DNA of 64,000 nt from positions 45,284,451 to 45,348,450 of the forward strand of contig NC_082694.2 of the NCBI RefSeq assembly GCF_949987515.2, written 5' to 3'. A program made the translations under genes and the position numbers. This DNA comes from Delphinus delphis (Eukaryota; Chordata; Mammalia; Artiodactyla; Delphinidae). This document shows, piece by piece, positions 21,736-33,913 of the stretch. Numbering within the stretch: position 1 is the first letter of the stretch; every line of letters begins with the position of its first letter. The notes under the pieces are model-generated. The model saw only the letters and a program-made list of their open reading frames with translations, did not search any database and was not told where the DNA came from.

Positions 21736-21899
21736 CACCTTACTTCTCCATTAATTTATTTGTCTATGCTTTTATCTCTGTTAGAACGCATTACATGCAT
21801 TACATGATGTCTTCAATTGCAAAATAATATAATATATTCGGGATTGACACCAGCTGAGGGAACACAGAATAAAGGAGAGTAACAAATGATAAGTCAGAT

Positions 21900-22060
21900 G
21901 ATTTTGTGGCCCAGTGATTTGGCATGGGCCCAGTAATACATATCTGGGTTCAAATCAGGATTTCAAAATGTGGACCTCAATTCCCTTATGTGTAAAATAT
22001 GGTCAATAATACCTACTTCACATGGTTAGAGTGAGAGTTAAATAAATACATGGTGTGTGT
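21900..22060 (+). mobile_element. MIR fragment with core deletion
   Basis: 'ctgggttcaaatcaggatt' followed by 'tgtaaaatatggtcaataatacctac' and 'gagagttaaataaatacatg', which follow MIR order. Part of the central core is missing. Confidence 0.6.
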
Positions 22061-22869
22061 GAGGGTGTATAAATATATATTTACTAGTGGTTGGCAGAGT
22101 AATTGGTACAAAATAAGTGTACAATAAATGGAAATTTTATGCCTTGGTTGGGGAAAGTTGTAAATAAGTCAAGTTTGGAAGAGGTCTTAAACATGGTTTG
22201 ACTCACATTGAAGAGGCTGTGAATACCAGTAAGCAACAAATATTAGTTTCACAATTTCTGGATATTAGGTCATGGTGTACATGTTGATAATAGTGGACTT
22301 CGGGCAATAATTCATTCAACTGAGGATGCATACACAAGCTCAGAAGGACATTTAAACAATGTCCTTAAACAGAAAACACAATTTAGAGTTTTCTCATGAA
22401 TGGAGTTGCTGTACATCACTTTCTAGATACCGCCTGCTAAATGTTTTATTCCCCAGTTATGCACAAGAAGCAAAGCCCATGAACAACAGATGGCAGCCCA
22501 ATTCTGGATTCTCTAAATGGTTTTCCTCCTACTCATAAGAGCCCAAGGATGTGTTGATTCAAGTGTTGCAGATGAATCTTCAGCACAAAATACTACTTCA
22601 CAGTGTGACTCAGACTGTGTTTCTCCTCATTGGTGATAGCCAAGCTTTGAAACATGGTCTGAATTCAGAGTCTGGATCTGAAGACAATTTATGTGCAATT
22701 TGGCATCCAACTCCAACAAGTTTATGTGTGTACATAAAGCATAAAAGGATGGAAAAATCATTTTGATTAGCCATTAAGTCCTGGGTAGCAATCAAGGCTT
22801 TAAACAAAGTAGTTGAATTCATGTAGTCAGTCAACACAAGTTCAGGGATCAGAAAATGGAGGACTAACC
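22061..22869. other. Low-copy DNA, no feature recognised
   Basis: No repeat family recognised. Short frames (for example 22551-22766 +) show nothing familiar. Confidence 0.4.
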
Positions 22870-23830
22870 TTGATGCCTCACCTTTCCTTAACCTCCCCAC
22901 ATCCAATCACAGCAAGTTCACCTGCTAAATTACCCTTACATCCATGGACTTCTGTCTCCACTGCAACCCCTATTAGTCTAAGCCAACAGCACCCATTTCT
23001 TGGTCTCCCTACATTTAAGTTAGATCTTCTTGGATGCAGTCCGACAGATTTCTCCAAAATGTGAACTTGATCCTGTCACTGCCACCACTCCATTCCTACT
23101 GCTTCAATAGCTTCCCTTTGTTCCTATGATAAAGGTCAAAACACTTGTCGTGGTCATTAAAGTATAATGTTCTTAGTTACCACAGTGTACCTTAGTTACC
23201 AACAACAGAATTTATCTCTGGCTGATTTAAAGAGCAAAGAAATTTATTAAAAGGATATTGCCACTAGGAAGAAATTGACTCAGACAAGAGAGAAACTTAT
23301 AAGGAAATGTGAGCCACCCATAGGCTGGGGCCAAGCTGAGGAAATGGGTGCCACAGCTTGTACTGCCAATATCCTGGAAACCATCGCTGGAGCCACTGCC
23401 ACACTTACCAAAACAAGAAGGGAATTCTTCACTGTTTTGCATCTGGCTCCTGACCCAAATACTGAGTGGGTGCACTTGATTGGCTGAGGCTAGGTCATGT
23501 GACCACACCGAGCCACCTGGAGCTGAGTTTCTGTAGCAGGAAGTCGGTCCTACCTACCATTAAGTGGGGAATTCCCCAAACACAAGAAGGAGTTTCAAAC
23601 GCTGAGTGGTCAAAATAAAGAGAAAGAAAGAAAGAGTAACGTCCACTACAACCTATGGCCTATGATTTGGCTTTGTCTCCCCCTCGAGCACCATCTCACC
23701 CCCTCTCTGTGCTCCAGCTACACTGTCCTTCCTTCAAACATTTCTCCCATATGGCTCTTCCCTCTGCCTGGAATGCTCCCTTACCTATCAGCAGTCCTAC
23801 CTCACTCTGGTCCAGGCTAGTGTATAGGTT
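22870..23830 (+). mobile_element. L2 LINE fragment, split by another repeat
   Basis: The first part (22870-23150) carries L2-type text ('gaacttgatcctgtcactgcc', 'cttccctttgttcctatgat'). The second (about 23645-23830) continues with 'ccagctacactgtccttcc' and 'tctgcctggaatgctcc'. The 23151-23644 block between them reads as an unrelated old repeat ending in an A/AG-rich tail ('aataaagagaaagaaagaaag') and looks inserted. L2 is an ancient CR1-clade LINE; nothing is coding now. Confidence 0.6.
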
Positions 23831-24300
23831 CGGGTACTGTTCGGAAAACGATGGCACACTCACAGGTGAGTTCAATGAGGTCATTTATAAAGATGTGGGC
23901 CCTGTTAAGGGAAGCCAGCCAGACCAGCTGTAGTAAAGCATCCTTGCCTAGCAATAGTAGGAAGCCCTATCACCCCTCAGTTACAGGGGTAAGGGATGAG
24001 GTGGGTGTTCCTGGAACCAGCACGAATAGCTGTGGCCTCCAACAAAGAAACGAAGTCAATTTATACTGGCAGAGAGGGGGAGTTAATAGCCTGATTTCAC
24101 TCTGCTCCCACTCTCTAACCTCCTGCTGATGCCTCTTATTGGCCAAACCCAAACTGAGGCCAGAGGGAGAAGTCGCCTGTTATTGGAGGCCACCAAGGCA
24201 ATCTCCTGGAACACAGGGCAGGGTCAAGAAAGATGGAGCTTGGATTCGGAAGGGCTAGTGGAAAAAAATCCAGGGTAGTCAGTGTCCTGTTTTAGGTTCC
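23831..24300. other. Probable old repeat, unassigned
   Basis: Features such as 'cctcttattggccaaaccc' and 'aactgaggccagaggg' are typical of an old dispersed mammalian LTR or DNA repeat. I cannot name it. Confidence 0.35.
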
Positions 24301-24311
24301 TTTTCTTAACA

Positions 24312-24420
24312 GTACTTAAAAAAAAACAATTTTATTGCAGTATAATTGACAGATAACCTTTTATTGGTTTCAGGTGTACAACATAATGATTGGATATTTG
24401 TATATGTTACAAAGTCCTTA
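24312..24420 (-). mobile_element. LINE-1 3' UTR scrap, antisense
   Basis: 'ttttattgcagtataattgac' and 'tttcaggtgtacaacataatg' are the terminal L1 3' UTR motifs on the minus strand. Confidence 0.7.
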
Positions 24421-24479
24421 ACAGTATTTACCTCTATGTGTAACTATATAATTATAAGAGGTTTTTAAATTATTATTAA

Positions 24480-24602
24480 TAGGTATTAGTAACAATTTTA
24501 AATTCCTTGAGGTCAGGGATCGTGTCTGTCTTTGCTCACCACTGTTTCCTCAGAAACTAGCATAGTACCTAAAACAAAAAAGGGCCTCAATAAATATTTC
24601 TT
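24480..24602 (+). mobile_element. L2 3' end fragment
   Basis: 'tccttgaggtcagggatcg', 'gcatagtacctaaaac' and 'cctcaataaatatttc' follow the conserved L2 3' end. The following SINE inserted at its last bases. Confidence 0.6.
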
Positions 24603-24968
24603 TTTTTAAATAAATAAATTTATTTATTTTTGGCTGCATTGGGTCTTCATTGCTACTTGCAGTCTTTCTCTAGTTGTGGCGACCAGGAGCTACTCTTCAT
24701 TATGGTGTGCAGGCTCCTCATTGTGATGGCTTCTCTTATTGCAGAGCAACAAAAGGGCTCTAGGCGCACCGGCTTCAGTAGTTGTGGCATGTGGGCTCAG
24801 TAGTTGTGGCTTGCGGGCTCTAGAACACAGGCTCAGTAGTTATAGCGCATGGCCTTAGTTGCTCTGCGGCATGTGGGATCTTCCCAGACCAGGGCTCGAA
24901 CCCATGTCCCCTGCATTGGCAGGCGGATTCTTAACCACTGTGTCATCAGGGAAGTCCCAATATTTCTT
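24593..24968 (-). mobile_element. CHR-1-like SINE, antisense
   Basis: The body is 24603-24958, read as its complement: a T-rich tail 'ttatttatttttggctgc', the standard body and the head 'ccagggaagtccc' form ('catcagggaagtccc'). B box complement 'gggctcgaaccc'. The target-site duplication 'aatatttctt' occurs at 24593-24602 and 24959-24968. Confidence 0.92.
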
Positions 24969-26785
24969 GAATTAAAGAAAGTATCTTCAATATGGGATAT
25001 ATTGAAAGTACCGTTAATATGGGAAATAGCCTAATTCTTGAGCCTTTAATAACATGAATAGGGAAATCATGCCTTCCTTCTTCCTTGTCAATCAGACTCT
25101 TTCCCAGTTTCTTCTTTGTCCAACTAATAAAATGTCATGTAATCACAAAATCTATGAAGTCCTGCCTTAAATTGAGCTAAAAGGCTAATAATTTACTTTT
25201 ATTTTGCCCGAAGTTTCTCCTGCTCGGTTAACTTTTCTAAGTAATTTATTGAGAGCTCATTCTATGAAATAGATGAAGAGAGCTAACTTACTCAGGCTTC
25301 ACAATAATCAAAAACTTTAAACCACAATGCACAGCAAGCATTTCAATTTAAACCTTTTTGCCTTTGTGCTATATTAAAATGTGCCTTGAAACAGGCATAA
25401 TGACATATGGTAAATAACATATGGTTCCCGACAGTCCCTATTCATATGGAAAATATGCTAATTATATCCTGTACAGGAAGTAAAAGTGGAACCAGATTTG
25501 CTTTCTCTGTATAGGTTTATCTGGATCCAGCAACTGAAAATACTGATTTCCAGTGTCACAGAGGAAATGATATGGAGGCTGAACAGAGATGGCTGGTGTT
25601 CAAAGGTCAGTTACAAAGTAATCCACTGGAGGAAGAAAGGAATAATACATGATTTGGCGGTCAGAGTCAAGATAATGTTGAGGGCTAGTAAGAGACGTTT
25701 AGAGAAGGCCCTGAGCCTTATCGAGGGAGTCCTTCAAGTCTCAGCTCTTTCCCAGGTCCAAAGAACTCATGCCAACCTTTGGGAAACAGACTCAGCATCC
25801 CCCAGACATTGCTTCCACTAATGGATTGTGCTTGTTTTTATTGCCCGGAGCTCTACTAGACCAAATGCTCCCTTTTTATAACAAAGATTTATAATGCTGC
25901 CTCTGCTATCCTGAAATGAACTCATATGTAATATTATTTATACAAAACATTTTTTAAACCAATGTAATGCTCTAACTATAAAATAAAGGATAAATAAAAT
26001 ATATTTATAATAAAGTAATATATATCTCAGAATGTAAACTCTTAGGCACTCAGAGACTTACACCTATGGGTAGAATCACTGTGAATGCAACAAGCACAAA
26101 TGCATTTCATGTTCTACTGGACTCAAATGCCATGAGCGGCATTGTTGTCACACGTGTATTTTCAAAATAGTGAATGCCTCTTGGTAAAGTTCCCCAGTAA
26201 ACAATGAACAATTTTCTCTTGGCTTACAGAGTAGTTACATTCCTGGAAAATTCAGCGATCTTAAAAATATGTAAAAGCTACTTAGAACTTTATATAAAAT
26301 GGAGTTGAGTTCTAGGCACAGATACTTGTAAATAAGTTTTATACTTACATGAAAGTTCTATAGAACATTTGAAGTCTCATTCAATTCACGGAACAATTTT
26401 TCGATGTATGGGTTAGTCGTTTACATTGCAAAATACCTCTGGCCCCAGCCCACGAAATGCCAGTGCATCCTCCAATCATTTTAATAAGCCAAAATGGGTC
26501 TACAAGTTTCCAAAATGCCATACAGGTATATAGTATCTCCTCTGTTAGAGACTTACTGGGCTAGAGGATTCAGTAATAAGTTTTCTGACTATGATAGTAT
26601 CACTGTGATGCTATCAGTATGTGACATTCTAAACCTTCCTTTGGCTGGTACAATTCCTTCCAGCAGGCCCAGAAATAAAATCCTTCTAACTTAAGGCAAA
26701 AAAGTTTGTGAGCAAGATACTGGAGCAGCTCACCCAGTAGAAGGAAGAGCTGAATAAGAAAGCCTCAGTGTGTCATTTAAAATTA
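24969..26785. other. Low-copy DNA, no feature recognised
   Basis: About 1.8 kb with no recognised repeat. A 111-codon frame at 25486-25821 (+) has no familiar domain, signal peptide or conserved motif, and I treat it as chance. AT-rich between 25915 and 26030. Confidence 0.45.
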
Positions 26786-27180
26786 AGTTCCACTAAACAT
26801 AATAGAAAACCCCAAATAACAGTGGTTTAAACAGATAAAATTTTAATTCTCTCTCACATAAACTGAGCCTGGAGACAAGAAGTCCAGAGTTGGTACAGCA
26901 GCTCTGCTCCGTGAAGTCCCCAGAGACCCAGGCTCATTCTATTCACTCTCTGCCATCCTTAGGGTGTGGCCCTGGTTCTCAGGTGGCAGCAGAATGCAAG
27001 AACGAATGAAGAGCCAGGCAAATCCCAACTATCTCCTAAGGAAGGTTCTCAGAAGCTGCCGGAAGACAATTTCACTTACACCTCATTGTCCAAAACTTAG
27101 TCACGTGGCCATTCCGAGCTGCAGGAAGACTGAGAAAGTGTTTATTCTGGGTGGTTACGTGACCAGATGAAAATTCTCTT
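26786..27180. mobile_element. Old dispersed repeat, family not named
   Basis: 'aaccccaaataacagtggttta', 'gcagctctgctccgtgaagtc' and 'ttagtcacgtggccattccga' are signature strings of a widespread ancient mammalian repeat. I recognise the consensus but not its name with certainty. Non-coding. Confidence 0.5.
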
Positions 27181-27400
27181 ACTGATGAATAGACGAGAAT
27201 GGACACTGGATGATAAACTAATAATAATCAGTGCCCTGCTTGGGGAGAAGAGGAATCAGGGCAGCTCTGGGGTTTCAGCGGACAGCCCTGTGTGTGTATA
27301 TTCAGTGTTGGTAGCAGTGAGGATTTATGACTGGGCTGTGCTGTAATACAGATGTGTTCTTGGCTGTTTAGTCTTCCTTGGTGTGGTGGGCTGAATAATC
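27181..27400. other. Low-copy DNA
   Basis: Nothing recognised. Confidence 0.4.
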
Positions 27401-27798
27401 GCCATGTCCTACTCCCTGGGACCTATGAATACATTACCTTCCATTGTACAAGGAAATTTGAAGAGAGAACCTTAAATTAAGGTTCTTGAAATGCAGAGTA
27501 TTCAGGATTATCTGAGTGGGCCTAATGTAATTTCAAGAATCCTCATAAGAGGGAGGCAGGAGATCAGAGAGAGAGGAAACATGTCGACAAAAGCAGGAGG
27601 TTAGAGGGATGCGAAGAAAGACAGCCCCTAGAAGCTGGAAAAAGGCAAGAAAACAGATTATTTCCCGAAGACTCCAGAAAGCACAGACCTTGATTTTACA
27701 CTTTCAACATCCAGAACTATAAGAAAATAAATGTGTGTTGTTTTAAACCACTACATTTGTGGTAATTTGTTACAGCAGCAGGAGGAAACTAATACACT
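27401..27798 (+). mobile_element. MLT1-like MaLR solo LTR
   Basis: Begins 'tgtggtgggctgaataatcg', contains 'gtgggcctaatgtaatttc', 'tcaagaatcctcataagagg', 'catccagaactataagaaaataaatg' (polyadenylation signal) and 'aaaccactacatttgtggtaa', and ends 'aaactaataca'. This is the standard MLT1 order of an ERVL-MaLR LTR. No internal retroviral genes are present. Confidence 0.75.
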
Positions 27799-28223
27799 TG
27801 GTAACTGATTATTTTCTGATCAGGCTCTAAATCAGGTTCGAAAACTTCTCATAAACTTCACAAACTACCCAATACACTCCCATTAAAACCCTTCCCTGCT
27901 GAAGCTAATCAGAGTCGGTTTCTACTCTGCCCAGCAAAGGATTCAGGCTCGTATACAATCAGAGACCATTCCTCTAGGGGTCACCAATAAGAAAACTCAG
28001 CAATATCGGCATGCTGTTTCTACTTTCCTGTTCTCAGGAGTCATATTCCCAAGAGAGCAAACCAATTTTCCAGATTAGATCACATGCCCATCCATCCCTG
28101 TAGTCAGGGGGCGAAGGACCTATGATTAAAAGCCCCACCAGAACCACTTGGGTTGGGGATTCACTCAAAGTAATGAGGCAACTGTTTTTACCAGAGGAAG
28201 GAGGAAAATAACACTGGCCAGCC
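27799..28223. other. Low-copy DNA
   Basis: No repeat or gene recognised. Confidence 0.4.
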
Positions 28224-31200
28224 AAAACCAACATTTTTTTAAATGTTTTTTTTAACATCTTTATTGGAGTATAATTGCTTTACAGTAGTGTGTTAGTTTC
28301 TGCTTTATAACAAAGTGAATAAGTTATACATATACATATGTTCCCATATCTCTTCCCTCTTCCGTCTCCCTCCCTCCCACCCCTCTAGGTGGTCACAAAG
28401 CACTGACCTGATCTCCCTGTGCTATGCAGCTGCTTCCCACTAGCTATCTATTTTACGTTTGGTAGTGTATATATGTCCATGCCACTCTCTCGCTTTGTCA
28501 CAGCTTACATTTCCCCCTCCTCATATCCTCAAGTCCATTCTCTAGAGGTCTGTGTCTTTATTCCTGTATTACCCCTAGGTTCTTCATGACATTTTTTCCC
28601 CTTATTCCATATATATGTGTTAGCATATGGTATTTTTCTTTCTCTTTCTGACTTACTTCACTCTGTATGACAGACTTTAGGTCCATCCATCTCATTACAA
28701 ATAGCTCAATTTCGTTTCTTTTTATGGCCGAGTAATATGCCATTGTATATATGTGCCACATCTTCTTTTTCCATTCATCCGATGATGGACATTTAGGTTG
28801 TTTCCATCTCTGGGCTATTGTAAATAGAGCTGCAATGAACATTTTGGTACATGAGTCTTTTTGAATTATGGTTTTCTCAGGGTATATGCCCAGTAGTGGG
28901 ATTGCTGGGTCATATGGTAGTTCCATTTGTAGTTTTCTAAGGAACCTTCATACTGTTCTCCATAGTGGCTGTACCAATTCACAGTCCCACCAGCAGTGCA
29001 AGAGTGTTCCCTTTCCTCCACACCCTCTCCAGCATTTATTGTTTCTAGATTTTTTGATGATGGCCATTCTGACTGGTGTGAGATGATATCTCATTGTAGT
29101 TTTGATTTGCATTTCTCTAATGATTAATGATGTTGGGCATTCTTTCATGTGTTTGTTGGCAGTCTGTGTATCTTCTTTGGAGAAATGTTTATTTAGGTCT
29201 TCGGCCCATGTTTGGATTGGGTTGTTTGTTTTTTTGTTATTGAGCTGCATGAGCTGCTTATATATTTTGGAGATTAATCCTTTGTCAGTTGCTTCATTTG
29301 CAAATATTTTCTCCCATTCTGAGGGTTGTCTTTTGGTCTTGTTTATGGTTTCCTTTGCTGTGCAAAAGCTTTGAAGTTTCATTAGGTCCCATTTGTTTAT
29401 TTTTGTTTTTATTTCCATTTCTCTAGGAGGTGGGTCAAAAAGGATCTTGCTGTGATTTATGTCATAGAGTGTTCTGCCTATGTTTTCCTCTAAGAGTTTG
29501 ATAGTTTCTGGCCTTACATTTAGGTCTTTAATCCATTTTGAGCTTATTTTTGTGTATGCTATTAGGGAGTGATCTAATCTCATACTTTTACACGTACCTT
29601 CCAGTTTTCCCAGCACCACTTATTGAAGAGGCTGTCCTTTCTCAACTGTACATTCCTGCAACCTTTATCAAAGATAACGTGACCATATGTGCATGGGTTT
29701 ATATCTGGGCTTTGTATCCTGTTCCATTGATCTATATTTCTGTTTTTGTACCAGTACCATACAGTCTCGATTACTGTAGCTTTGGAGTGTAGCCTGAAGT
29801 CAGGGAGCCTGATTCCTCCAGCTCCGTTTTTCATTCTCAGATTGCTTTGGCTATTCCGGGTCTTTTGTGTTTCCATACAAATTGTGAAATTTTTTGTTCT
29901 AATTCTGTGAAAAATGCCAGTGGTAGTTTGATAGGGATTGCATTGAATCTGTAGATTGCTTTGGGTAGTAGAGTCACTTTCACAATGTTGATTCTTCCAA
30001 TCCAAGAACATGGTATATCTCTCCATCTATTTGTATCACCTTTAATTTCTTTCATCAGTGTCTTATAATTTTCTGCATACAGGTCTTTTGTCTCCTTAGG
30101 TAGATTTATCCTAGATATTTTATTCTTTGTGTTGCAATGGTAAATGGGAGTATTTTCTTGATTTCACTTTCAGATTTTTCATCATGAGTATATAGGAATG
30201 CCAGAGATTTCTGTGCATTAATTTTGTATCCTGCTACTTTACCAAATTCATTGATTAGCTCTAGTAGTTTTCTGGTAGCATCTTTAGGATTCTCTATGTA
30301 TAGTATCATGTCATCTGCAAACAGTGACAGCTTTACTTCTTCTTTTCTGATTTGGATTCCTTTTATTTCCTTTTCTTCTCTGATTGCTGTGGCTAAAACT
30401 TCCAAAACTATGTTGAATAAGAGTGGTGAGAGTGGGCAACCTTGTCTTTTTTCTGATCTTAGTGGAAATGCTTTCAGTTTTTCACCATTGAGGATGAAAT
30501 TTGCTGTGGGCTTGTCATATATGGCCTTTATTATGTTGAGGAAAGTTCCCTCTATACCTACTTTCTGCAGGGTTTTTATCATAAATGGGTGTTGAATTTT
30601 GTCAAAAGCTTTCTCTGCGTCTATTGAGATGATCATATGGTTTTTCTCCTTCAATTTGTTAATACGGTGTATCATGTTGATTGATTTGCATATATTGAAG
30701 AATCCTTGCATTCCTGGAATAAACCCCACTTGATCATGGTGTATGATCCTTTTAATGTGATGTTGGATTCTGTTTGCTAGTATTTTGTTGAGGATTTTTG
30801 CATCTATGTTCATCAGTGATATTGGCCTGTAGTTTTCTTTCTTTGTGACATCCTTGTCTGGTTTTGCTATCAGGGTGATGGTGGCCTTGTAGAATGAGTT
30901 TGGGAGTGCTCCTCCCTCTGCTATATTTTGGAAGAGTTTGAGAAGGATAGGTGTTAGCTCTTCTCTAAATGTTTGATAGAATTCGCCTGTGAAGCCATCT
31001 GGTCCTGGGCTTTTGTTTGTTGGAAGATTTTTAATCACAGTTTCAATTTCAGTCCTTGTGATTGGTCTGTTCATATTTTCTATTTCTTCCTGATTCAGTC
31101 TTGGCAGGTTGTGTATTTCTATGAATTTGTCCATTTCTTCCAGGTTGTCCATTTTATTGGCATAGAGTTGCTTGTAGTAATCTCTCATGATCTTTTGTAT

Positions 31201-31468
31201 TTCTTCAGTGTCAGTTGTTACTTCTCCTTTTTCATTTCTAATTCTATTGATTTGAGTCTTCTTCCTTTTTTTCTTGATGAGTCTGGCTAATGGTTTATCA
31301 ATTTTGTTTATCTTCTCAAAGAACCAGCTTTTAGTTTTATTGATCTTTGCTATCGTTTCCTTCATTTCTTTTTCATTTATTTCTGATCTGATCTTTATGA
31401 TTTCTTTCCTTCTGCTAACTTTGGGGTTTTTTTGTTCTTCTTTCTCTAATTGTTTTAAAAACCAACAT
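28224..31468 (-). mobile_element. LINE-1, antisense, 5'-truncated in ORF2, with 11-bp target-site duplications
   Basis: The element is 28235-31457. 'aaaaccaacat' is perfect at 28224-28234 and 31458-31468. Reading the minus strand it starts in ORF2 near the 'RRKEI...RSEINEKE' stretch, runs through RT and the C-terminus and ends in a 3' UTR and poly(A) (T run at 28246-28253). It closely resembles the inner L1 at 39193-46713 in both protein and 3' UTR text, so the two belong to the same young subfamily in opposite orientation. Confidence 0.93.
28558..31365 (-). pseudogene. LINE-1 ORF2 pseudogene (RT and C-terminal domain)
   Basis: The first block (31365-30106, 419 codons) contains the RT palm: [43 protein letters not shown] and [13 protein letters not shown], with both catalytic aspartates. 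A 1-base loss near 30108 shifts the frame. Another break near 29840 and a third near 29600 (VRVKV then stop) follow. The next block (29619-28948) runs to the cysteine-rich motif and stops at a TGA where Trp is expected, and the tail is in 28926-28558. The endonuclease is absent because of 5' truncation. Confidence 0.88.
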
Positions 31469-31960
31469 ATTTTATTAGTTTAATATTTCAGAGACATAAA
31501 AGACATCTTCATATCCAGTAAATTAAATTGCTAAAATCAAAAACCAATAAAAAACATCCAGTTAAATATGGCAGATTAATTACATGTATTTGTCTCTTTT
31601 CTGAAATTCCACCCAAAAATGGTACAAATCTTAAGAGCAAATAGGTAGTGAACATCAGCAGACAAAAAACAACACATTTTTTAAAGCTAGGAAACAGATG
31701 GAAGAATGGTAAAGACATTGCTAAGCAAAGGAGGGTAAAGCCTAAGTATCCAAAAAATAGACACCAAAAAGCATACAGTTTACCCTGCAGACAATCAGAA
31801 AGGCTAAGGGCTGAGAAGCATGAGTGCTTCCTGTGCATAAAAATAAGCATTTTGTGCCTCATTATTCAATGTGGGTGTATAGAGAATTTGATAAATTTCT
31901 GTCATGTAAATATAAAAGATATTTGAACAAATAAATTCGTATACTCTACTCATCTCTGGA
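31469..31960. other. Low-copy or very old repeat DNA
   Basis: May be the diverged 5' part of the HAL1-like element that follows, but I cannot show that. No coding potential. Confidence 0.35.
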
Positions 31961-32212
31961 AAAAATTGTTAGATTATTAAAAATATAAATATTTAACCAA
32001 TGACTACAAGATATTTGAGGAAAATCTCCAATATCAACAACAAATCACAGAGGAGACAAAGGTAATGCAAGGAACAGAACAAAGCTTTATTAAAAACTGT
32101 AATTGATATCACCAGAGAGATAAAAGAATGTATTATATTCATGAAACAAGAGGAGGAGGATTGTTTTAACAAAGAAATTATCAGAATAAGAATAAGTTTA
32201 TAGAAATTGAAA

Positions 32213-32551
32213 ATATGGCTGTGAAGGACTTCCCTGGTGATGCAGTGGTTAAGAATCTGCCTACCGATTCAGGGGACATGGGTTTGAGTTCTGGCCCAGG
32301 AAGATCTCACATGACTTGGAGCAACTAATCCCATGCACCACCACTACTGAGCCTGCACTCTAGAGCCCGCAAGCCACAACTACAGAGCCCGTATGCTGCA
32401 ACTACTGGAGCCCGAGTGCCTAGATCCCGTGCTCCACAACAAAAGAAGCCACAACTCAGACTCACCACAACAAGAGAAAGCTTGTGTGCATCAAGGAAGA
32501 CCAAATGCAGCAGGAAAAAAAAGAAAAAAAAAATATATATATGGCTGTGAA
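32213..32551 (+). mobile_element. CHR-1-like SINE with 13-bp duplications
   Basis: The body is 32226-32538: 'ggacttccctggtgatgcagtgg', a decayed B box 'gggtttgagttctgg', the standard body and an A-rich tail. 'atatggctgtgaa' is perfect at 32213-32225 and 32539-32551. Confidence 0.92.
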
Positions 32552-32618
32552 ATAAACAAAAATGCTCCATTAAAAGGTTAGAAGATAAAAGCAGGAAATC
32601 TTCTAAAAAGTAAAATCA

Positions 32619-33913
32619 GGAGGTGGAGTCAAGATGCCAGTGTGGGAAGACATGGAGTTAGCATCTCCCCACAATTAGGGTGCCTGCCAGCCACTGGTGG
32701 GGGACTCTGACACCCAAGGAGATGGGAGGAACCCCAAGGTGAACAGGTAGAATGTAGGGGAACTGAGGGGGGGAAAAGTGGAGGCCAGACAGGATCGGTG
32801 CTCCTGAGGCCGGGGAGATCAGGAGAGGCAGGAGGGAGGGACTGTCGGGGAAGAGCTGGAGAAGAGCGGAGGGCAATCGCCTGGCTCACTTGGGCCAGGG
32901 AGCCTGCTGAGCTCCCAAGCTGGTACACCTCCCCTCCAAAGCTCCATCCAGGCTGTGTGGGTCCTGGGGGCATAGGAGGGAGGCCAGGGAGATCAGGAGA
33001 GGCAGGCAGAAGGAGCCATCCAGGAGGAGCAGGAGAGGAGCAGAGGGCGATTGTCCTGCCCACTCCACCCAGGGAGGCTGCTGAGCTCCCAGGCCAATCC
33101 CCTGCCCTGCAAAAACCCCTCCATGCTGCATGGGTCCTTGGGGCACAGGAGAGAGGCCAGGGAGATCAGGAAAGGCAGGTGGGAGGGGGTTTCCCAGATC
33201 CAAGGAGCAGGAGAGGAGAGGAGGGCATTTGCCCTGCCCACTCGAGCCCAAGAAGATTTCTGGGCTCCCAGGGGAGGTCCCCTGCCCTCTGAGACCAGGG
33301 GTGGGGAGCATGCCTGGGCCTCTTCTGTTCCTTGAGCCTAAGCCTCACCCCCAACAGCCCCCAGGACCTTTTCCAGCCCTGTGGGTCCTGAGCATTGGTC
33401 CTGCCCACTGCCCAAACCTCTCCCTTGCTTAGGCCCCGCCCTCCACAGCCAAGGCCTTCCCCCCCCCCTTTTTTTTTCTTTTCCCTCATCCTCTCTTTTA
33501 CTGTTGTGGTACTGATGTACCTTCCTGTGGTTGATTCGTCTATATTTTTATTTTTATATTCTTCCTAACATATCTGTTAGTTTCTTAGTCTAATTTTATT
33601 TGTTACTTTGTTATTGTTTTTTTTTTTGCCACCCCAGGCAGCTTGCGTTATCTTGGTTCACGAGCCCGGGGTGGGGCCAAAGCTCCTGCAGTGGGAACTC
33701 TGAGTCCAAACCACTGGACTAACAGAGAACCTCAGACCCCAGGGAATATTCATCAGAGTGCGGTCTCACAGAGTTCCTCATCTCAGCACCAATACCCAGC
33801 TCTACCCAATAGCCACAAACTCCAGTGCTGGAAGCCTCAGGCCAAACAATCAGTAAGACAGGAACACAATCCCACTCATAAACAAACAAACAAACAAACA
33901 AACAAAACCTGAG
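32619..33913 (+). promoter_or_regulatory. LINE-1 5' UTR (outer) with three ~174-bp tandem monomers
   Basis: GC-rich in contrast to the AT-rich surroundings. Begins 'ggaggtggagtcaagatgcc'; the 'aagatgcc' corresponds to the YY1-like 'aagatggc' expected near an L1 5' end. The landmark 'gagatcagg' recurs at 32815, 32989 and 33162, giving periods of 174 and 173 bp. Each monomer also repeats 'ggctgctgagctcccag'-type and 'ggtcctgggggca'-type text. 3' of the monomers come a C/T run (33461-33479) and a T-rich zone. Internal pol II promoter function is inferred from the family. Frames on both strands here are by-products of base composition. Confidence 0.82.

Noticed and set aside
23151..23644. 70-93-codon frames on both strands as a short gene
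   Set aside because: The block looks like an old repeat inserted in L2, with an A/AG-rich end. No protein family is recognisable.
25486..25821. 111-codon plus-strand frame
   Set aside because: No familiar motif, no conserved context. Frames of this length are expected by chance in 64 kb.
32629..33489. Long overlapping frames on both strands (up to 164 codons) in a GC-rich block
   Set aside because: The block is an L1 5' UTR with tandem monomers. Low stop density comes from GC content, and the frames contain Pro/Gly/Arg-rich repeats with no domain.
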